In this document: positions 10,712 to 22,309 of the stretch, piece after piece
Layout: every line of letters starts with the position of its first letter
How positions within the stretch are numbered: position 1 is the first letter of the stretch
From: Acanthornis magna
Taxonomy: Eukaryota; Chordata; Aves; Passeriformes; Acanthizidae
Reading direction: 5' to 3'
Length of the DNA: 64,000 nt
Assembly (NCBI GenBank): GCA_036785705.1
Contig: JAWUZG010000177.1
Coordinates: 434,001 to 498,000 of the forward strand
Notes under the pieces: model-generated
Seen by the model: the letters and a program-made list of their open reading frames with translations, nothing else
Databases searched by the model: none
Told to the model about the DNA's origin: nothing
Program-made: the position numbers and the translations under genes

Positions 10712-13700
10712 CCAGTTCATGCCCACTCAGCTTGGCCCTGGTCTGAATTTCTGGGTTAAAAATGTGTTTAGATCTCCACAAGCACCAAGCAGGCAGGGAG
10801 GGATCTCCGAGTGGAAAACCTCTTCCTGCCTCACGTGACAAGTCACACTTGGCCTGGAGAAGTGGCTTTCCTCTGGGGAGTCAACTCTTCATCTGTAGTC
10901 AGTTCATGAGATAAAAATAGGTCAGATCTCGTTTCCCCTCAGGGTTGTGGGTTTGTTTTTTTTTTTCCTCTTTGTGCTGGAAAACCCTCCCTGACATCCC
11001 AGGGAGCTGACTCTGGGATTTCTGGGATTTCCCTGCGTGTCCTGCAGGATCAGCCCCCACCTGCACACCCACCTGTGCCTCCAGCTGGGTTTTCCCCAGA
11101 ATTGGGTATTTGGGGTGGAGAGGTTGGGATTTCCACCCAGCAAACCCCAAAATTTCCAGGGGAACACCCACAGCCAGGGCAGCTCAGCACAGACAGAGCA
11201 TCCCCACAGTCAAAGGGACGCTGAAATTCCAGGTCTCTGTGGAGTGTAAATGTTGACAAACACAGATGCGAGTGTTGCTAAGCTCCGTGGAGCTGATGGG
11301 GGGCACAGGGAAGCCCAGATCCCAAATCCATGGGGTGAGGAAAGGGATTTGTGCACAGGGAACCACGGGAGACATTCCCTGCACAACCAAGGCTGGTGGG
11401 ATAAAATCCAGGGATAGCCTGGGGCTGGGTGGTATGGAAAGCACACAAGGATGAGTCAAGATGTGACTTTTAAGCTCGTGGAGGCTTTAAAGAGCTTAGC
11501 CCCTCGCTGTAAAAATAAAATCAAATGCTGTTATGTAACTCCCAACCCTTTTAAAGCTTCCAGTACATCCCTTGAGAGTGAAAAAAAAGAAAAAAAAAAG
11601 GGAAGATTTTAATGTGGAAAACCCCTCAACCATCAAAGCAGCCCAAAAAAATCTAAGAAAGAACAGAATTTCAAGCAGAGCAAATAAAACCCAAAACCCA
11701 CAGCCTGAGCAGAGAGAAGTTGCTGCAATAGAGCTGAGCTGGGATCCTGCACCTCCCACCCTCACCCCAGGGTCTGCCCAAAGATCAGAGTTTCCCAAAG
11801 TCAGGGCACAGCCCTGGGGGTTCTGCCTGTGAGTTTCTTGCTGCGGAGGCTTTTCCTTGACTTTTCCATTTCCCACCAGTGCTGTTTAATGAATAAAGCC
11901 GAATCAATAGCCCTAATAAAGCTTCCCAGGTGGTAGGAGGGAAAGAGACGCCTCAAAATTATCATTATAGTGGGAGGATTGATTCTTTCTCCAGCACCCC
12001 AGTTCATAAATCTGACTTTTTGTTGAGCTCTGCCTGGTTATGGCCTTGCCAGTGGGGACAGATGTCCCCAGGGTCACACACCTGCCCTGCAGACACCCCC
12101 ATGACCCAAGGCACAGAGCCCAGGATGTTCCTGGGAAGGTTTTCCCACATCCCAGCACCCCTGGAATTGATTTTCCTGGGAATTGGTGGTGTTGGTGCTC
12201 CATAAACCTACACCATCTCCTGGCAGGTGCTCTAAGAGCAGGGCTTGGTGCCCCAGGAAGAGATGTCACATCAGCCTGGATGAGGAAGGTTTATCTCGGT
12301 GTCTCCTAGCAGGGGAATTTTGGGGTATTTCTCCTCAGAGAAATGTTGATGTTTACAGAGTTTCACAGCAAATGTTTTCTGTGTCCAGAGCAGCACAGCT
12401 CTGTGAGCAGGGAGAGCCTGAGTGCTCCTCAGTGGGGAAGGAGAGGCAGAAGGAGGAATTATCCCTGGAAAATCCTGCTCCTGGCTCTGCTGCCACAGCC
12501 ACCAGCTCTGGGACAGTGGGTGCCTCTGTCCTGATGTCTGACGATTTTTGCCTTTTCTTTTATATACCCTTTCATACATTTTTATACCCTTTTCATATTT
12601 TCTGTACCCTTTATACACTCTTTGCACCCTTAGCCTACATGTTTCTAACTTTTGTAGTCTGATATTTTAGCTTAGTTTTGGGGTCCTGCAAGGCTGAATG
12701 AACAAACATTCGCAACAGGAGGCAAGAGAGCTCTGTGCTATCCCAAAACTCGAGGCTTCAGCCTTGGTTGAAACCTCCTCTCGAACAGATTTTTTAAACT
12801 GAGCTCTAGCCTCATTTGGGGAAGGTGATTAGAATAGGAGGACAATTGCTTCATTTATTAAGTTTCTTATTGGAGGATTTTAGACAGATATGCTAATTTG
12901 CAAGGTCCATAAAATTGTATATGCATTAGACAGTGTGTGCACCTCGGTGTGTTCCACCTGCAAAGAGCTGTGCACCTAAAATCCTATTAAAAACCCAGTG
13001 TAAAACCCTTTTACCCCTTTTTAACTGTGTCTCCATCATATTTCTGCCAGCCAAAAGGCAACAGTACAAACCCCTCTGGGCTGGATCCAGGGGGATCCTG
13101 TGGGTCTTTCCCAATCCAAACAATTCCACAATTCCGTGGCCATTGGCCTGAGGTGGGGCTGAGCCTCCTGCTGCTGCCAGGCTGCTGTGGGACAGACAAA
13201 ACCGAGCACCCAACGTGCCCCAAGTGCTCCAGGCTCTCCCTGTCCAGCTTTTCCTGTGAAAGAATTAAAAACCAAAGCTGCTCTCATGGAAGAAAACTCC
13301 AGCAGAGAGCAGGGACCAGCAGGGAAGCTGAGGATGGGATTTTTTACCCAAACAAGCTCCCTTCAGCACAAAGGCTGAACCTCCCCTTGCTTTTGTCCCA
13401 TATTTGATGGCGATAGGGATGAACAGAGAGCACAGTCTGCACCAGAACCGAAGAGGGAAGGGATCTATCTCTCCATGACCAGGATGCAAAGGCTCCATCC
13501 AGAGATGCCCCACACCCTCCAGGGATCTCACCCACCCTCTCCACGGGAGAAGAGCATTCTCACCCCCTGGATGATGAGCTGAGCTCAGCACGGTGAGCAG
13601 AGGGTTGGCTTTAATGTCCCGAATGTCATTTTTCTGTTTCTCCAGCCTGTGCTGAAGAGTTCCAGCAGCAGCTCCAGCCCCACCATGGCCTGGCACGCAA

Positions 13701-14136
13701 TTCCGTGCCGGAGCAGCCGAGTGGGAATGAAGACAAAGCACTGGGAGGGTTTGATGGACGACAGGCAGAGCCTCTTCCCGGCCCAGCCGCTCATCCAGTA
13801 CACAAATCAATGCAAAGAGTTTGAATTCCAGAAAGAGAGGGAAAATCAGCACATCCATCACACTCTCCCCCACATCCAAGCGCTGGCAGAGCTTTGGAGC
13901 GATGGAGCAGCTGATTAATGCAGACTGGGATGGGCACACACAGGATGGGAGGGCTCTGCTCCTTCCCTAAGAGGAAAATACTTCCCAGTCACCATCAGCA
14001 TTCTCACTGGGAGACACAATTTTTTCCTTAGAAGAAAGGATTTAGCTCCACTTTAAGGAAGGCATGCTGAGGGGATAAGTTCTATCCCAAAGCTGAGCTT
14101 TGGAGAGGAAGACTAAGTCAGGGTTAGGAAAGATAT
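10712..14136. other. Intergenic, no recognised gene
   Basis: Mixed sequence. A small cluster of TACCCTTT-like units lies at about 12560-12640. A 224-codon minus frame (13265-13939) and shorter frames overlap each other on both strands and show no domain I recognise. Confidence 0.4.
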
Positions 14137-14346
14137 TGGAATTGGGAATTGCTGCCGGGGAGGGTGGGGAGGGGCTGGGCTGGAATTGCCAGAGCAGCTG
14201 TGGCTGCCCCTGGATCCCTGCAGTGTCCCAGGCCAGGCTGGACAGGGCTTGGAGCAGCCTGGGACAGTGGCAGGTGTCCCTGCCAGGGCAGGGGTGGCAC
14301 TGGGTGGGCTCTGAGGTCCCTTCCACCCAAACCATTCCAGGATTCC
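14137..14346 (+). mobile_element. CR1 LINE 3' end fragment
   Basis: Well-preserved copy of the young CR1 tail common in this window: GGGCTGGAATTGCCAGAGCA, GGACAGGGCTTGGAGCAGCC, GGACAGTGGCAGGTGTCCC and the terminal CCCAAACCATTCCAGGATTC. Truncated at its 5' end like most CR1 copies. Confidence 0.95.
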
Positions 14347-14878
14347 ATACATGGAGCTGGAGAGGGATAAGAAGCCAGAGCACAACCACAGACCCTCACT
14401 GCTTTTTAGCTCTGGAATATGAAGAGGCTCTCAGGGACCTTCTGTCCCTCTCTCTGTGTCCCCACTTCATCGAAGAGTTCACAGCCTCGAGTTTATGAAG
14501 CTCTGTCAGACATTGATTCTTTTCCTCTGCCCAGTGATTCCTCAGCATCATTTGGGAGGGGTCCTGGGTGTGCAAATGAAGCCTTATTGCATTCCAGAGA
14601 GCTTGGTTGGTCAGTTTGATCTGACACTTTGACAATACCAAAGGGGGAAGTTTTCTTCTCCCCAGCCTGGATGTCTGAAACACCACGGGGCTCTGCAGCC
14701 TGCGCCTCTTCCTACTGTAAATTCCAAATAATCCTGCCTAAGAAACAACTGCTGCAGCAGTTCATCAAGCTGATTAAGATCGTGGCTATCAGACTGCTCT
14801 AAGCATCGCAAAGAGCCTGAGAACAAGGAATAAATTTATAAAAATCAGATTTAATGCGGAGGTTCCTAACAGTGGGAT

Positions 14879-15290
14879 GTTGTGGTGGCTGAAACCATCT
14901 CGGAGAAGCCGCGAGGTTCCCACGGCAGCAGCAAACTGGTGGGACAGCTCTGAGGTGTGAAATAACCTCTGAGCGTTGGTTGGATGGAATCTTCCAAAGG
15001 TTATGTTAATCCTCCTGTGTTGATTGGTTGTTGTATCCCTGACTCCGCCCTTCCCTTTTCTCCATTGGTTCTTGTTGTATCACACACTCCACCCCTCCCT
15101 TCTCCCCATTGGCTGTGGTTGTATCTCGCCGCCTTCTCCCCAACCCTATTGGCCCTAGACCTCTATAAGAACAGCCACTCCCAGCCATTCTTTCTCTTTC
15201 GCTGCTGGATCCCTTCGGGAATAAATCCTCCTCGGAATCTCCACGCGATTGGGTCCTCTGAGCTGTGTGTCTCTGGTGATGCATGAGCTA
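14879..15290 (+). mobile_element. LTR-like element with repeated CCAAT boxes
   Basis: Starts TGTTGTGG and has the signal order of a retroviral LTR on the plus strand. Four inverted CCAAT boxes (ATTGG at 15023, 15064, 15108 and 15148) sit in roughly 42-bp direct repeats. A CTATAAGA TATA element follows at about 15163, then an AATAAA signal at 15220-15225. The 3' boundary is uncertain. A perfect inverted match to the start (CCACAACA) ends at 15530, after a second AATAAA at about 15478, so the element may extend there. No convincing target duplication was found at either boundary. Confidence 0.65.
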
Positions 15291-15530
15291 ATCAGAAGCT
15301 CTGGGGCGTGTGTGTGACTGTGCAATCCACGGGCACAGGTGAGAGAAAGGTTCTGCTTGCACTGTATCGGATGCATCAGCTGGAAGGGTCTGTCTGGGCA
15401 ATCAAGACGCTTTCGGAACACGCAGAGGACACATTGTCTCGGATTAGAGAAAATTTTCCTAGGTGGAAAGTGTTCTGAATAAAACACCTCCCCCACAGCA
15501 AAGACTTCTGGCACCCCTTCCCCACAACAA

Positions 15531-16270
15531 CAGAATATCTCAGCTGAAAATGGGAAAAGAATTGTTTAATTAACAGACCACGCAGTGGAAAGGGAAAAAA
15601 GGGTCATTAAACCTGAATAAACAGCTGATGAATTTTAGTGTCCTTTTCCTCAGGCGTAGCTTCCCTTTCCGGGGTCCCCGGAGGGGCCAGGTGGAGTTCC
15701 TCCGGTGGCTCCCTGGATGATTCTTGTCCGCTGTCCTCCGGGGCTCCTCAGGTTCTCAGATGAGAAAGCAAGTCGAAGAAAAAGGTCTGGAAACAAAGAA
15801 AAACAATCCCAGAGAAAAGACAACAACGACAAAAAAATCCAAGCAGCAGCCACACCAGTAGCAGCAGCAACCAGCAGCAGCAACTGACTGAGAAAAAAAA
15901 ACAAAACAGTGTCCCTTCCTTCTCACTCCCCCGTAGAACAGTCCAGGGGAAGAGTTTCAAACCATCCCGCGCTGGCAGAGCTTCTCTCGGCTGCAGGACA
16001 CGGTTAAAGCTACAGGACCATATTCCTAGTCAAACATACAAACAATAGGGAATACAAGATATCATTACTTCACCCCAGGACACCCATCTCACCCCACCCC
16101 CACCCTGCATTAGTGGGAGTCATTTAGTGAGACTTTCCTGCCTTGCAGAAGTCATTGGAGTCTCCTGCAGAGATTCAGACCCTGGTGGGCATTTCCAACC
16201 TGCTCACATTTTGTCCTGGCTGGGGCCTGACTTTGCCCAGGATAATGCACAAGTGCACATTTGGATTTAT
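15531..16270. other. Unidentified sequence, possibly part of an old element
   Basis: 15660-15780 is GC-rich (CCGGGGTCCCCGGAGG-like) and 15780-15960 is purine-rich with CAG-type triplets. It directly follows the LTR-like block and could be internal element sequence or a regulatory region. I cannot assign it. Confidence 0.3.
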
Positions 16271-16438
16271 CACAGAATCCTGGCATGGTTTGGGTTGAAG
16301 GGACCTCAGAGGCCATCCAGTGCCACCCCTGCCATGGCAGGGACACCTGCCACTGTCCCAGGCTGCTCCAAGCCCTGTCCAGCCTGGCCTTGGACACTTC
16401 CAGGGATCCAGGGGCAGCCACAGCTGCTCTGGGCAGCC
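16271..16438 (-). mobile_element. CR1 LINE 3' end fragment
   Basis: Reverse-complement CR1 tail beginning CACAGAATCCTGGCATGGTT and running through GGCTGCTCCAAGCCCTGTCC to CACAGCTGCTCTGGGCAGCC. Confidence 0.95.
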
Positions 16439-17623
16439 AGCAAATAAATCAATCTCTCCCTTTTCCTAAAAACAGGATGCAGCTCTTCCTCTGGACTTCT
16501 CCAACCCAGGATTTTTTGAACCAATGTTGATGCAAAAACAGAAGGTTTGGGAAATGAACTCATCAAGGACACTGTAAACTCTTGGATTTAGGGAGCAGGT
16601 TTTGTGCCAGTCCATGCAGTGCCAACCACGAAAGCGTGACCAGAGATGCTCCAGTGATCACAAATAATTCCCTTTTAATGGGCAGAATGGGAGTTGGTGC
16701 CGTGGCCAAACATCTGCCAGGAAGGGGTGAGGTGAAGTTCATCCTGTCCCAGGTGGGAAAGGATCTTCTGGAGCTGTCTGGAAGCACACAGGGGCTTCAT
16801 CCAAAACATCCAAAGCCTTTTCTGTGGCATCTCCTTTTGAAACCTCCCCCTCACCAGCCCCCCAGGCCAAGGGCTCTCCTTCTGCCACAGAAAATTCCCC
16901 CAGGCCCCCAGAACTACAAATTACAACAGTTCTGGATGCAAAGAAAAGGAGATTTTGGTGTTTTACTGGACTGCTTGAAATGGCAGGGAGCTGTGAAATC
17001 TGTAGCACAGGGCTGTGTTCCATTCTCACACAAACACACACTCTGTCCCCACCGTGCCCAGGCTCACCTGCTGATATTCCCTTTTCACCAATCAGGAAAA
17101 TCAGTGAACACCAAACCAGTGCACACCAGCTACCCCAAAACTCTCCCTGAGCACCCCACTCTGCCCCCACCTCAAAATCCGAGTCCTGATCCCCTGACCC
17201 CTCTAACCCCAGCCTTCCTTTGCTCCGTATCTTCACTACAGAAGCCCCCAGTGTCACGTTCTTGTCTATATCCTAAGTCTTATGTCACTTCCAGCCCTCA
17301 GGAACGCTCAGAAAATGACTGGAATAAATATTTGCCTTTCAATCAGAGCGCACAGGAGGATTCAGTGCTGGGAGAGCCCCGCAGCTGTGGCCAGATGTGT
17401 CCTCAGGTTGTCATTCCCCAGCACTGCCCTGCCAGGAGCAGACAGGCACAGCTCCATCTGTTTCAGCAAAGCAGACAAGGTCAGGGCCCAGAGCGCACTC
17501 CAGCTCACAGTCACACATCCTCTTGAGCTCTGGCAGCTCTGTCCCAGCCTCAGACTGCCCTGAGCAGCTTCCCAGCCCCTGGGCAGAGCTGGGAGGCCTC
17601 ACCTGGGCTGAAGGACTCTCACT
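16439..17623. other. Intergenic, holds a 314-codon open frame of unknown status
   Basis: A plus-strand frame at 16582-17526 stays open for 314 codons without tandem repeats. The translation is proline-, serine- and glutamine-rich, shows no domain I recognise, and overlaps a 172-codon minus frame. C-rich composition depletes stop codons here, so I treat it as probably fortuitous. Confidence 0.3.
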
Positions 17624-17712
17624 CATGGAATGGTTTGGGTTGGAAGGGATCTTAAAGCTCATCTTTCTCCAATGCATTGCTCCAAGCCCCATCCAATGTG
17701 GCCTTCCCAAAA
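17624..17712 (-). mobile_element. CR1 LINE 3' end fragment, short
   Basis: Reverse-complement tail with ATGGAATGGTTTGGGTTGGA followed by a diverged TTGCTCCAAGCCCCATCCAA block. About 90 bp remain. Confidence 0.85.
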
Positions 17713-18116
17713 CACAGACTGGGTTTGGTCACCCTGCTCTGGAAAATGAGGGGATTTCATCATGGGGACACAACTCTGCTGGTGAAGGATCTCTTTGCCA
17801 TTTTAGTGATGGTGGACAAGCAGCCCTGGGCTCTGCTGCACCCTCTGCTCTGAAAACGCCACCTCCCGCAGAGTCTTCCTCACACACCAAGAGTGGGAAT
17901 TGTTCAAAGGGAGAAGAGGGCAGAGAGTGCTGAAGGAGGAATTCTGTCTGCAAAAATCTGCCCCCAGGAGCTCCAAAAGCTGGGGACAGCTTGGCCCTTG
18001 AGTGCCACCCTCCTGCCCTGCCCAGGGATCAATCAGCTGCTGCTGCACGGCTCCTGGCGAGGGAAAAGCCTCATTCACCCCCAGGGGAGGTTTGGGAGAG
18101 CTGGAACCAATCCCAA

Positions 18117-18318
18117 ACTTCAGCACCTAATGTGATCAATCCCCCACACCCCTGCACCCCAAACTTCAGTGCCTGATGTGACCAATCCCCTTCTCCCCTG
18201 CACCCCAAATTTCAGTGCCCAATGTGACCAATCCCCTTCACCCCCCTCCATCCCAAATTTCAATGCCTGATGTGACCAATCCCCCCCACCCCTGCACCCC
18301 AAATTTCAGTGGCCGATG
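18117..18318. repeat. Minisatellite, about 46-bp unit, 4-5 copies
   Basis: Repeats of a CTTCAGTGCC block, then CTGATGTGACCAATCCCC and CCCCTGCACCCCAAA. Three of the spacers keep a CCAAT motif in plus orientation. Confidence 0.93.
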
Positions 18319-19062
18319 TTCTTACATTTTAGATTAAGAGCTGGGAAGAAAGAGGAGGTCCCTTCCCATCTCGGGGGGAATGGCTGGGATGGGAGCCCCC
18401 CCAGCTGGATGGGGCAGGAGGGGGGTGTGGGGAAGCCTGGAGGGGACCCTGGCTCTCCCATCCCCTCCTGCCATCCAAGCTGGGGGAAAGAGTGGGGAAA
18501 AGAACGTGCTGAGAGTTTCAGTGCACTGTCACCATGGAAACGCCTTCCTCAGCATCCCAGGGATGCTCACGGTATGGGGTGGGGAGCCCCAGGGAAGGGA
18601 ACGGGGCAGGGGAAGCACAGAAGGTGTGTTCCTGACCCCCGGGAGCAGCACAGGGTCGGGCGGCACATCTCAGCCACGGGGGAATGGCAAACTGAGCCCT
18701 GCCTTAGCCCTGGCACTGCCCGGGGGCGTTGGGCACCCTCTGAGGAGCCTGCGAGGACATCCGGGGAGGCACGAGGGGGAACGGGGCCAGGCGAGGGTGA
18801 GGAGGAAACTCTGGGGTTACCCTCCGTGGGGAATCTGCTCCTGGACACAAAACTAGGGAGAGCAGGACAGGGAGAATATTCCAAGGAAATGTCCTGCACT
18901 GCATCCTGCCCCAGCTGTCCTCAGGAGCCTGCTCACCATGGTGCCCTCCTGAGGACCCTTCTGACCACCCCACGCTCGAGCTGACACTCTCCCGGGCACA
19001 GGAAAACACCCAAAATTCATGGGTTGGTCACAGGGAGCCAAGCAAATCCTCTCTGCCTCCTG
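18319..19062. other. GC-rich intergenic sequence
   Basis: G-rich on plus, especially 18370-18450 and 18580-18800. Overlapping open frames on both strands reflect the composition. No exon recognised. Confidence 0.4.
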
Positions 19063-19560
19063 GGGAAGGAAGGAGGGAAGGAGGGAAGGAGGGAAGGAGG
19101 GAGGGAGGGAGGGAGGGAGGGAGGGAGGGAGGGAGGGAGGGAGGGAGGGAGGGAGGGAAGGAAGGAAGGAAGGAGGAAGGAGGAAGGAAGGAAGGAAGGA
19201 AGGAAGGAAGGAAGGAAGGAAGGAAGGAAGGAAGGAGGGAGGGGAGGGAGGGAGGGAGGGAGGGAGGGGAGGGAGGGAGGAAGGAAGGAAGGAAGGAAGG
19301 AAGGAAGGAAGGAAGGAAGGAAGGAAGGAAGGAAGGAAGGAAGGAAGGAAGGAAGGAAGGAAGGGAGGAAGGGAGGGAGGGAGGGAGGGAGGGAGGGAGG
19401 GAGGGAGGAAGGAAGGAAGGAAGGAAGGAAGGAAGGAAGGAAGGAAGGAAGGAAGGAAGGAAGGAAGGAAGGAAGGAAGGAAGGAAGGAAGGAAGGAAGG
19501 AAGGAAGGAAGGAAGGAAGGAAGGAAGGAAGGAAGGAAGGAAGGAAGGAAGGAAGGGAAA
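19063..19560. repeat. (GGAA)n/(GGGA)n polypurine microsatellite, about 500 bp
   Basis: Uninterrupted purine strand: a GGGA-rich first part and two long GGAA blocks (about 19280-19360 and 19408-19555) separated by GGGA. All frames are open on both strands (Lys-Glu-Gly-Arg on plus, Ser-Phe-Leu-Pro on minus), giving spurious frames of up to 295 codons. Confidence 0.98.
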
Positions 19561-20779
19561 GACACAAAAGACACCCAGATCCCACCACCACCATCCCCTC
19601 TCCTCCACCACCTCAGCCAGCTGCTCCCAAGTGCTGGCCAGACCAGGGCTGCAGGAAAGGAAGTTTGGGGTCACACCATCATCTCTTGGACGTGGTGGAC
19701 AAACACCTAGAGGTGGCAAACCCCACCTTGAACCATGCACGTGGCTTTAGGCTGATGCTCTGTTGTCCTCAAGGGAAACCAAGCTCCTGCTCGATCAGGA
19801 TGCACATTTTGTAGGTGTTTGACAGTTTTCCAACATGTTTCAAGGTTTTTTTGTTGTTTGTTTTGTGCCACACTGTATTTATTGAGTGTTTTACCAAACG
19901 GCAAGGAAGATGTAAACAGCAAATGATCAAAGCAATAGATCTTTTCTTTCTAAAGGCAGGCGAGCCAGATGGAGTTAATTAATGAAGATGTTTAGCAAGA
20001 CGAGGGGTTGGTATGCAAACAGGTTGTTCCCAGAAGCATCAATCCAATCCAATAAACAACTTGTGGGGGCGTAAGAAGAAATGCTGCTTTTGTTCCTTCC
20101 TTCCCGTTACAAAGAGCTGAGCGAAAACTTTTGTTGTTGCTGTCTAATCCTGGCAAGAGAGTTTGAATTAACAGCACCAAAAAAATAATTCCCTGTTGGA
20201 AATACCTTCGTCTGCATGTCTTGATCCTGTTGCTTCGGGCAAAAGAGGAGTCAGGTATCCAGGAGCAAACTCCACGCTCAGCCTGCCAACAAGGGAATCA
20301 ATTATGGCCAAAAAAACAATGTGGACATCACTGCGTCCAGCCAGGAGCCCTCCTCCCCAGCAGAGGATAATTCAGGATGTTATGTCAGGTTTTATTTTTA
20401 TTCCGCAAGATATCACCAGGCACAAACCTCGGCGGTGCCCCGAGTGACAGCCCTTCCATCTCCCTGCTCTGTGATCCGCCCCATAACTCAGGTTTATGGG
20501 CCACTTTGTGCCGCAGATTATTGAGCAGTCATCCGGCTTGGGCTGCAGCAGGATGGGAGGCCAACCGAAAAAAAACTCTCTGGGACAGCCTGGATGTGAG
20601 CAGAGCTGCACAGGAGGGTTTGGGATTCCTGGGGGCTGCAGGGATAGGGATCCCCCGGCAGAGAGAGGAGGGAGGGGATGAGGATTCCGGAGCAGAGCGA
20701 GGAGTTGGCTCCATCTGAATTCCAAAAAACCAGCTGCAAAATGGACCATGGGGGTCAAAACAGGGAGTTGAGTCTTACT
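19561..20779. other. Intergenic, no recognised gene
   Basis: Unique-looking sequence. Short open frames overlap on both strands. No exon or repeat family recognised. Confidence 0.4.
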
Positions 20780-20916
20780 CATGGAATCCCAGACTGGTTT
20801 GGGTCAGAAGGGACTTTAAATCCCATCCAGTGCCACCAGGAACAACTCCCACTGTCCCAGGCTGCTCCAAGCCCCATCCAGCCTGGCCTTGGACACTTCC
20901 AGGGATCCAGGGCCAT
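20780..20916 (-). mobile_element. CR1 LINE 3' end fragment
   Basis: Reverse-complement tail: ATGGAATCCCAGACTGGTTT, then CCAGGCTGCTCCAAGCCCCA and CTTGGACACTTCCAGGGATC. A short stretch with the CCATGGCAGGG block has been lost. Confidence 0.93.
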
Positions 20917-21413
20917 TTGGGAAACCACACCAGGCCCTCACTGAGGGCAAAGGGACATTGCTTTTGTGCAGAGAAAGTCTGAAATCTGGTTCTGTGCGTC
21001 TCAGGGTCTGAGACACACAGAGATAAATGACTCTCTGCGGGAAGAGGAGCATTTAAACTCCTCCAAAGTGTTCCTCCAGGCTGGAAAATGATCTGCACTC
21101 TGACAGCCCTCAGCAGGAACAGCCAAGAGAAAAGAGCTTGGTCAGGAATGGTTTTAAGAAAAAAGAAAAGTTCTATTAAAAAAAATGTATAAAATTACCT
21201 TCTGGGACTGAGAGTTCTGTAGTGGGAGCAGGTCTGCTGCTCAGCCCCCCATCTGTGAACAGGATCAATCAACCAGACCCAGGAAATTCCCAGCACAAAA
21301 CAATTCACTTGGAAGCCTGCTGAGATCCCTCCTGTCCCTCCCAGGACCGTGCCACTGCTCCTTCTGAAAGCTTTTGCCGTTGGATTCACTTCACCTCAGC
21401 TCCCCTCCGGAGA

Positions 21414-21525
21414 GAAGATCATCCAGGATCCCTCCAAGAGTGAAGATCATCCAGGATCCCTCCTAGAGCGAAGATCATCCAGGATCCCTCCAAGACTGAA
21501 GATCATCCAGAATCCCTCCGAGAGC
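21414..21525. repeat. 28-bp tandem repeat, 4 copies
   Basis: GAAGATCATCCAGGATCCCT plus a variable 8-bp tail, repeating at 21414, 21442, 21470 and 21498. It abuts a different 24-bp array. Confidence 0.95.
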
Positions 21526-21552
21526 AGCGGGAAGGGGAGAGCACTCAGGGGC

Positions 21553-21860
21553 AGCTCAGAGAAATCCAACAGGAGAAGCTCAGAGAAATCCAACAGGAGC
21601 AGCTCAGAGAAATCCAACAGGAGCAGCTCAGAGAAATCCTACAGGAGAAGCTCGGAGAAATCCAACAGGAGAAGCTCAGAGAAATCCAACAGGAGAAGCT
21701 CGGAGAAATCCAACAGGAGCAGCTCAGAGAAATCCAACAGGAGAAGCTCAGAGAAATCCAACAGGAGTAACTCAGATAAATCCAACAGGAGTAGTTCAGA
21801 TAAATCCAACAGGAGTAGTTCAGATAAATCCAACAGGAGTAGCTTAGAAATCCAACAGGT
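21553..21860. repeat. 24-bp tandem repeat, 13 copies
   Basis: Units starting AGCTCAGAGAAATCCAACAG recur every 24 bp from 21553 to 21841. The length is a multiple of three, so a plus frame reads a Ser-Ser-Glu-Lys-Ser-Asn-Arg octapeptide-type repeat. The last three or four copies share AGTTCAGATAAA changes, showing recent expansion of that variant. Confidence 0.97.
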
Positions 21861-22309
21861 GGCCTGAAGCACCCTCAGGATAAAATGTCCTCTTCTATCA
21901 ATAAGAGAAAGAGAATTCCTTGGGGACACAGGTTTAGGATGTGGCCTCCTGCTGTGCACGTCCCCCTTTCCGTGCAAATCAGCCTCTGGAAATGTCCTAA
22001 AGAGTGTCAGAAACCTCTGCACAAACTGCAGGGCCCTTGGACAGGGCACAGACCAGCAGGGCTTGTAATTATGTAATTATGTAATTAATGACTTGGCTAA
22101 CGAGCCTTGGCCTCCTGAGCCTGTCAGGGCTGTCCCTTAGCAGAGGCCCTAAAGATGGAGCTCAGGAATGGCAGAAAAGTCGGGAAGAAAAACTTTTTCT
22201 CCTCAAAAGCCCTTCCCTGTGGTGCCATCGAGGCTGTTTGGTCCTTCTTGCAGGACCACAGGCACTGTGTGAGGAGTGAGACATTTCTGCATCACAGGGG
22301 ATGGAGCTG

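Noticed and set aside
13265..13939. 224-codon minus-strand open frame
   Set aside because: No recognisable domain and overlapping open frames on the other strand. Composition-driven.
18316..18984. 222-codon plus-strand open frame
   Set aside because: G-rich stretch with another long plus frame and minus frames covering the same bases. No domain.
19017..19750. Six overlapping frames of 185-295 codons (Lys/Glu/Gly/Arg or Phe/Leu/Pro/Ser)
   Set aside because: Polypurine microsatellite without stop triplets in any frame.
21553..21860. CRISPR-like array of short regular repeats
   Set aside because: Units are contiguous with no unique spacers and the context is vertebrate.
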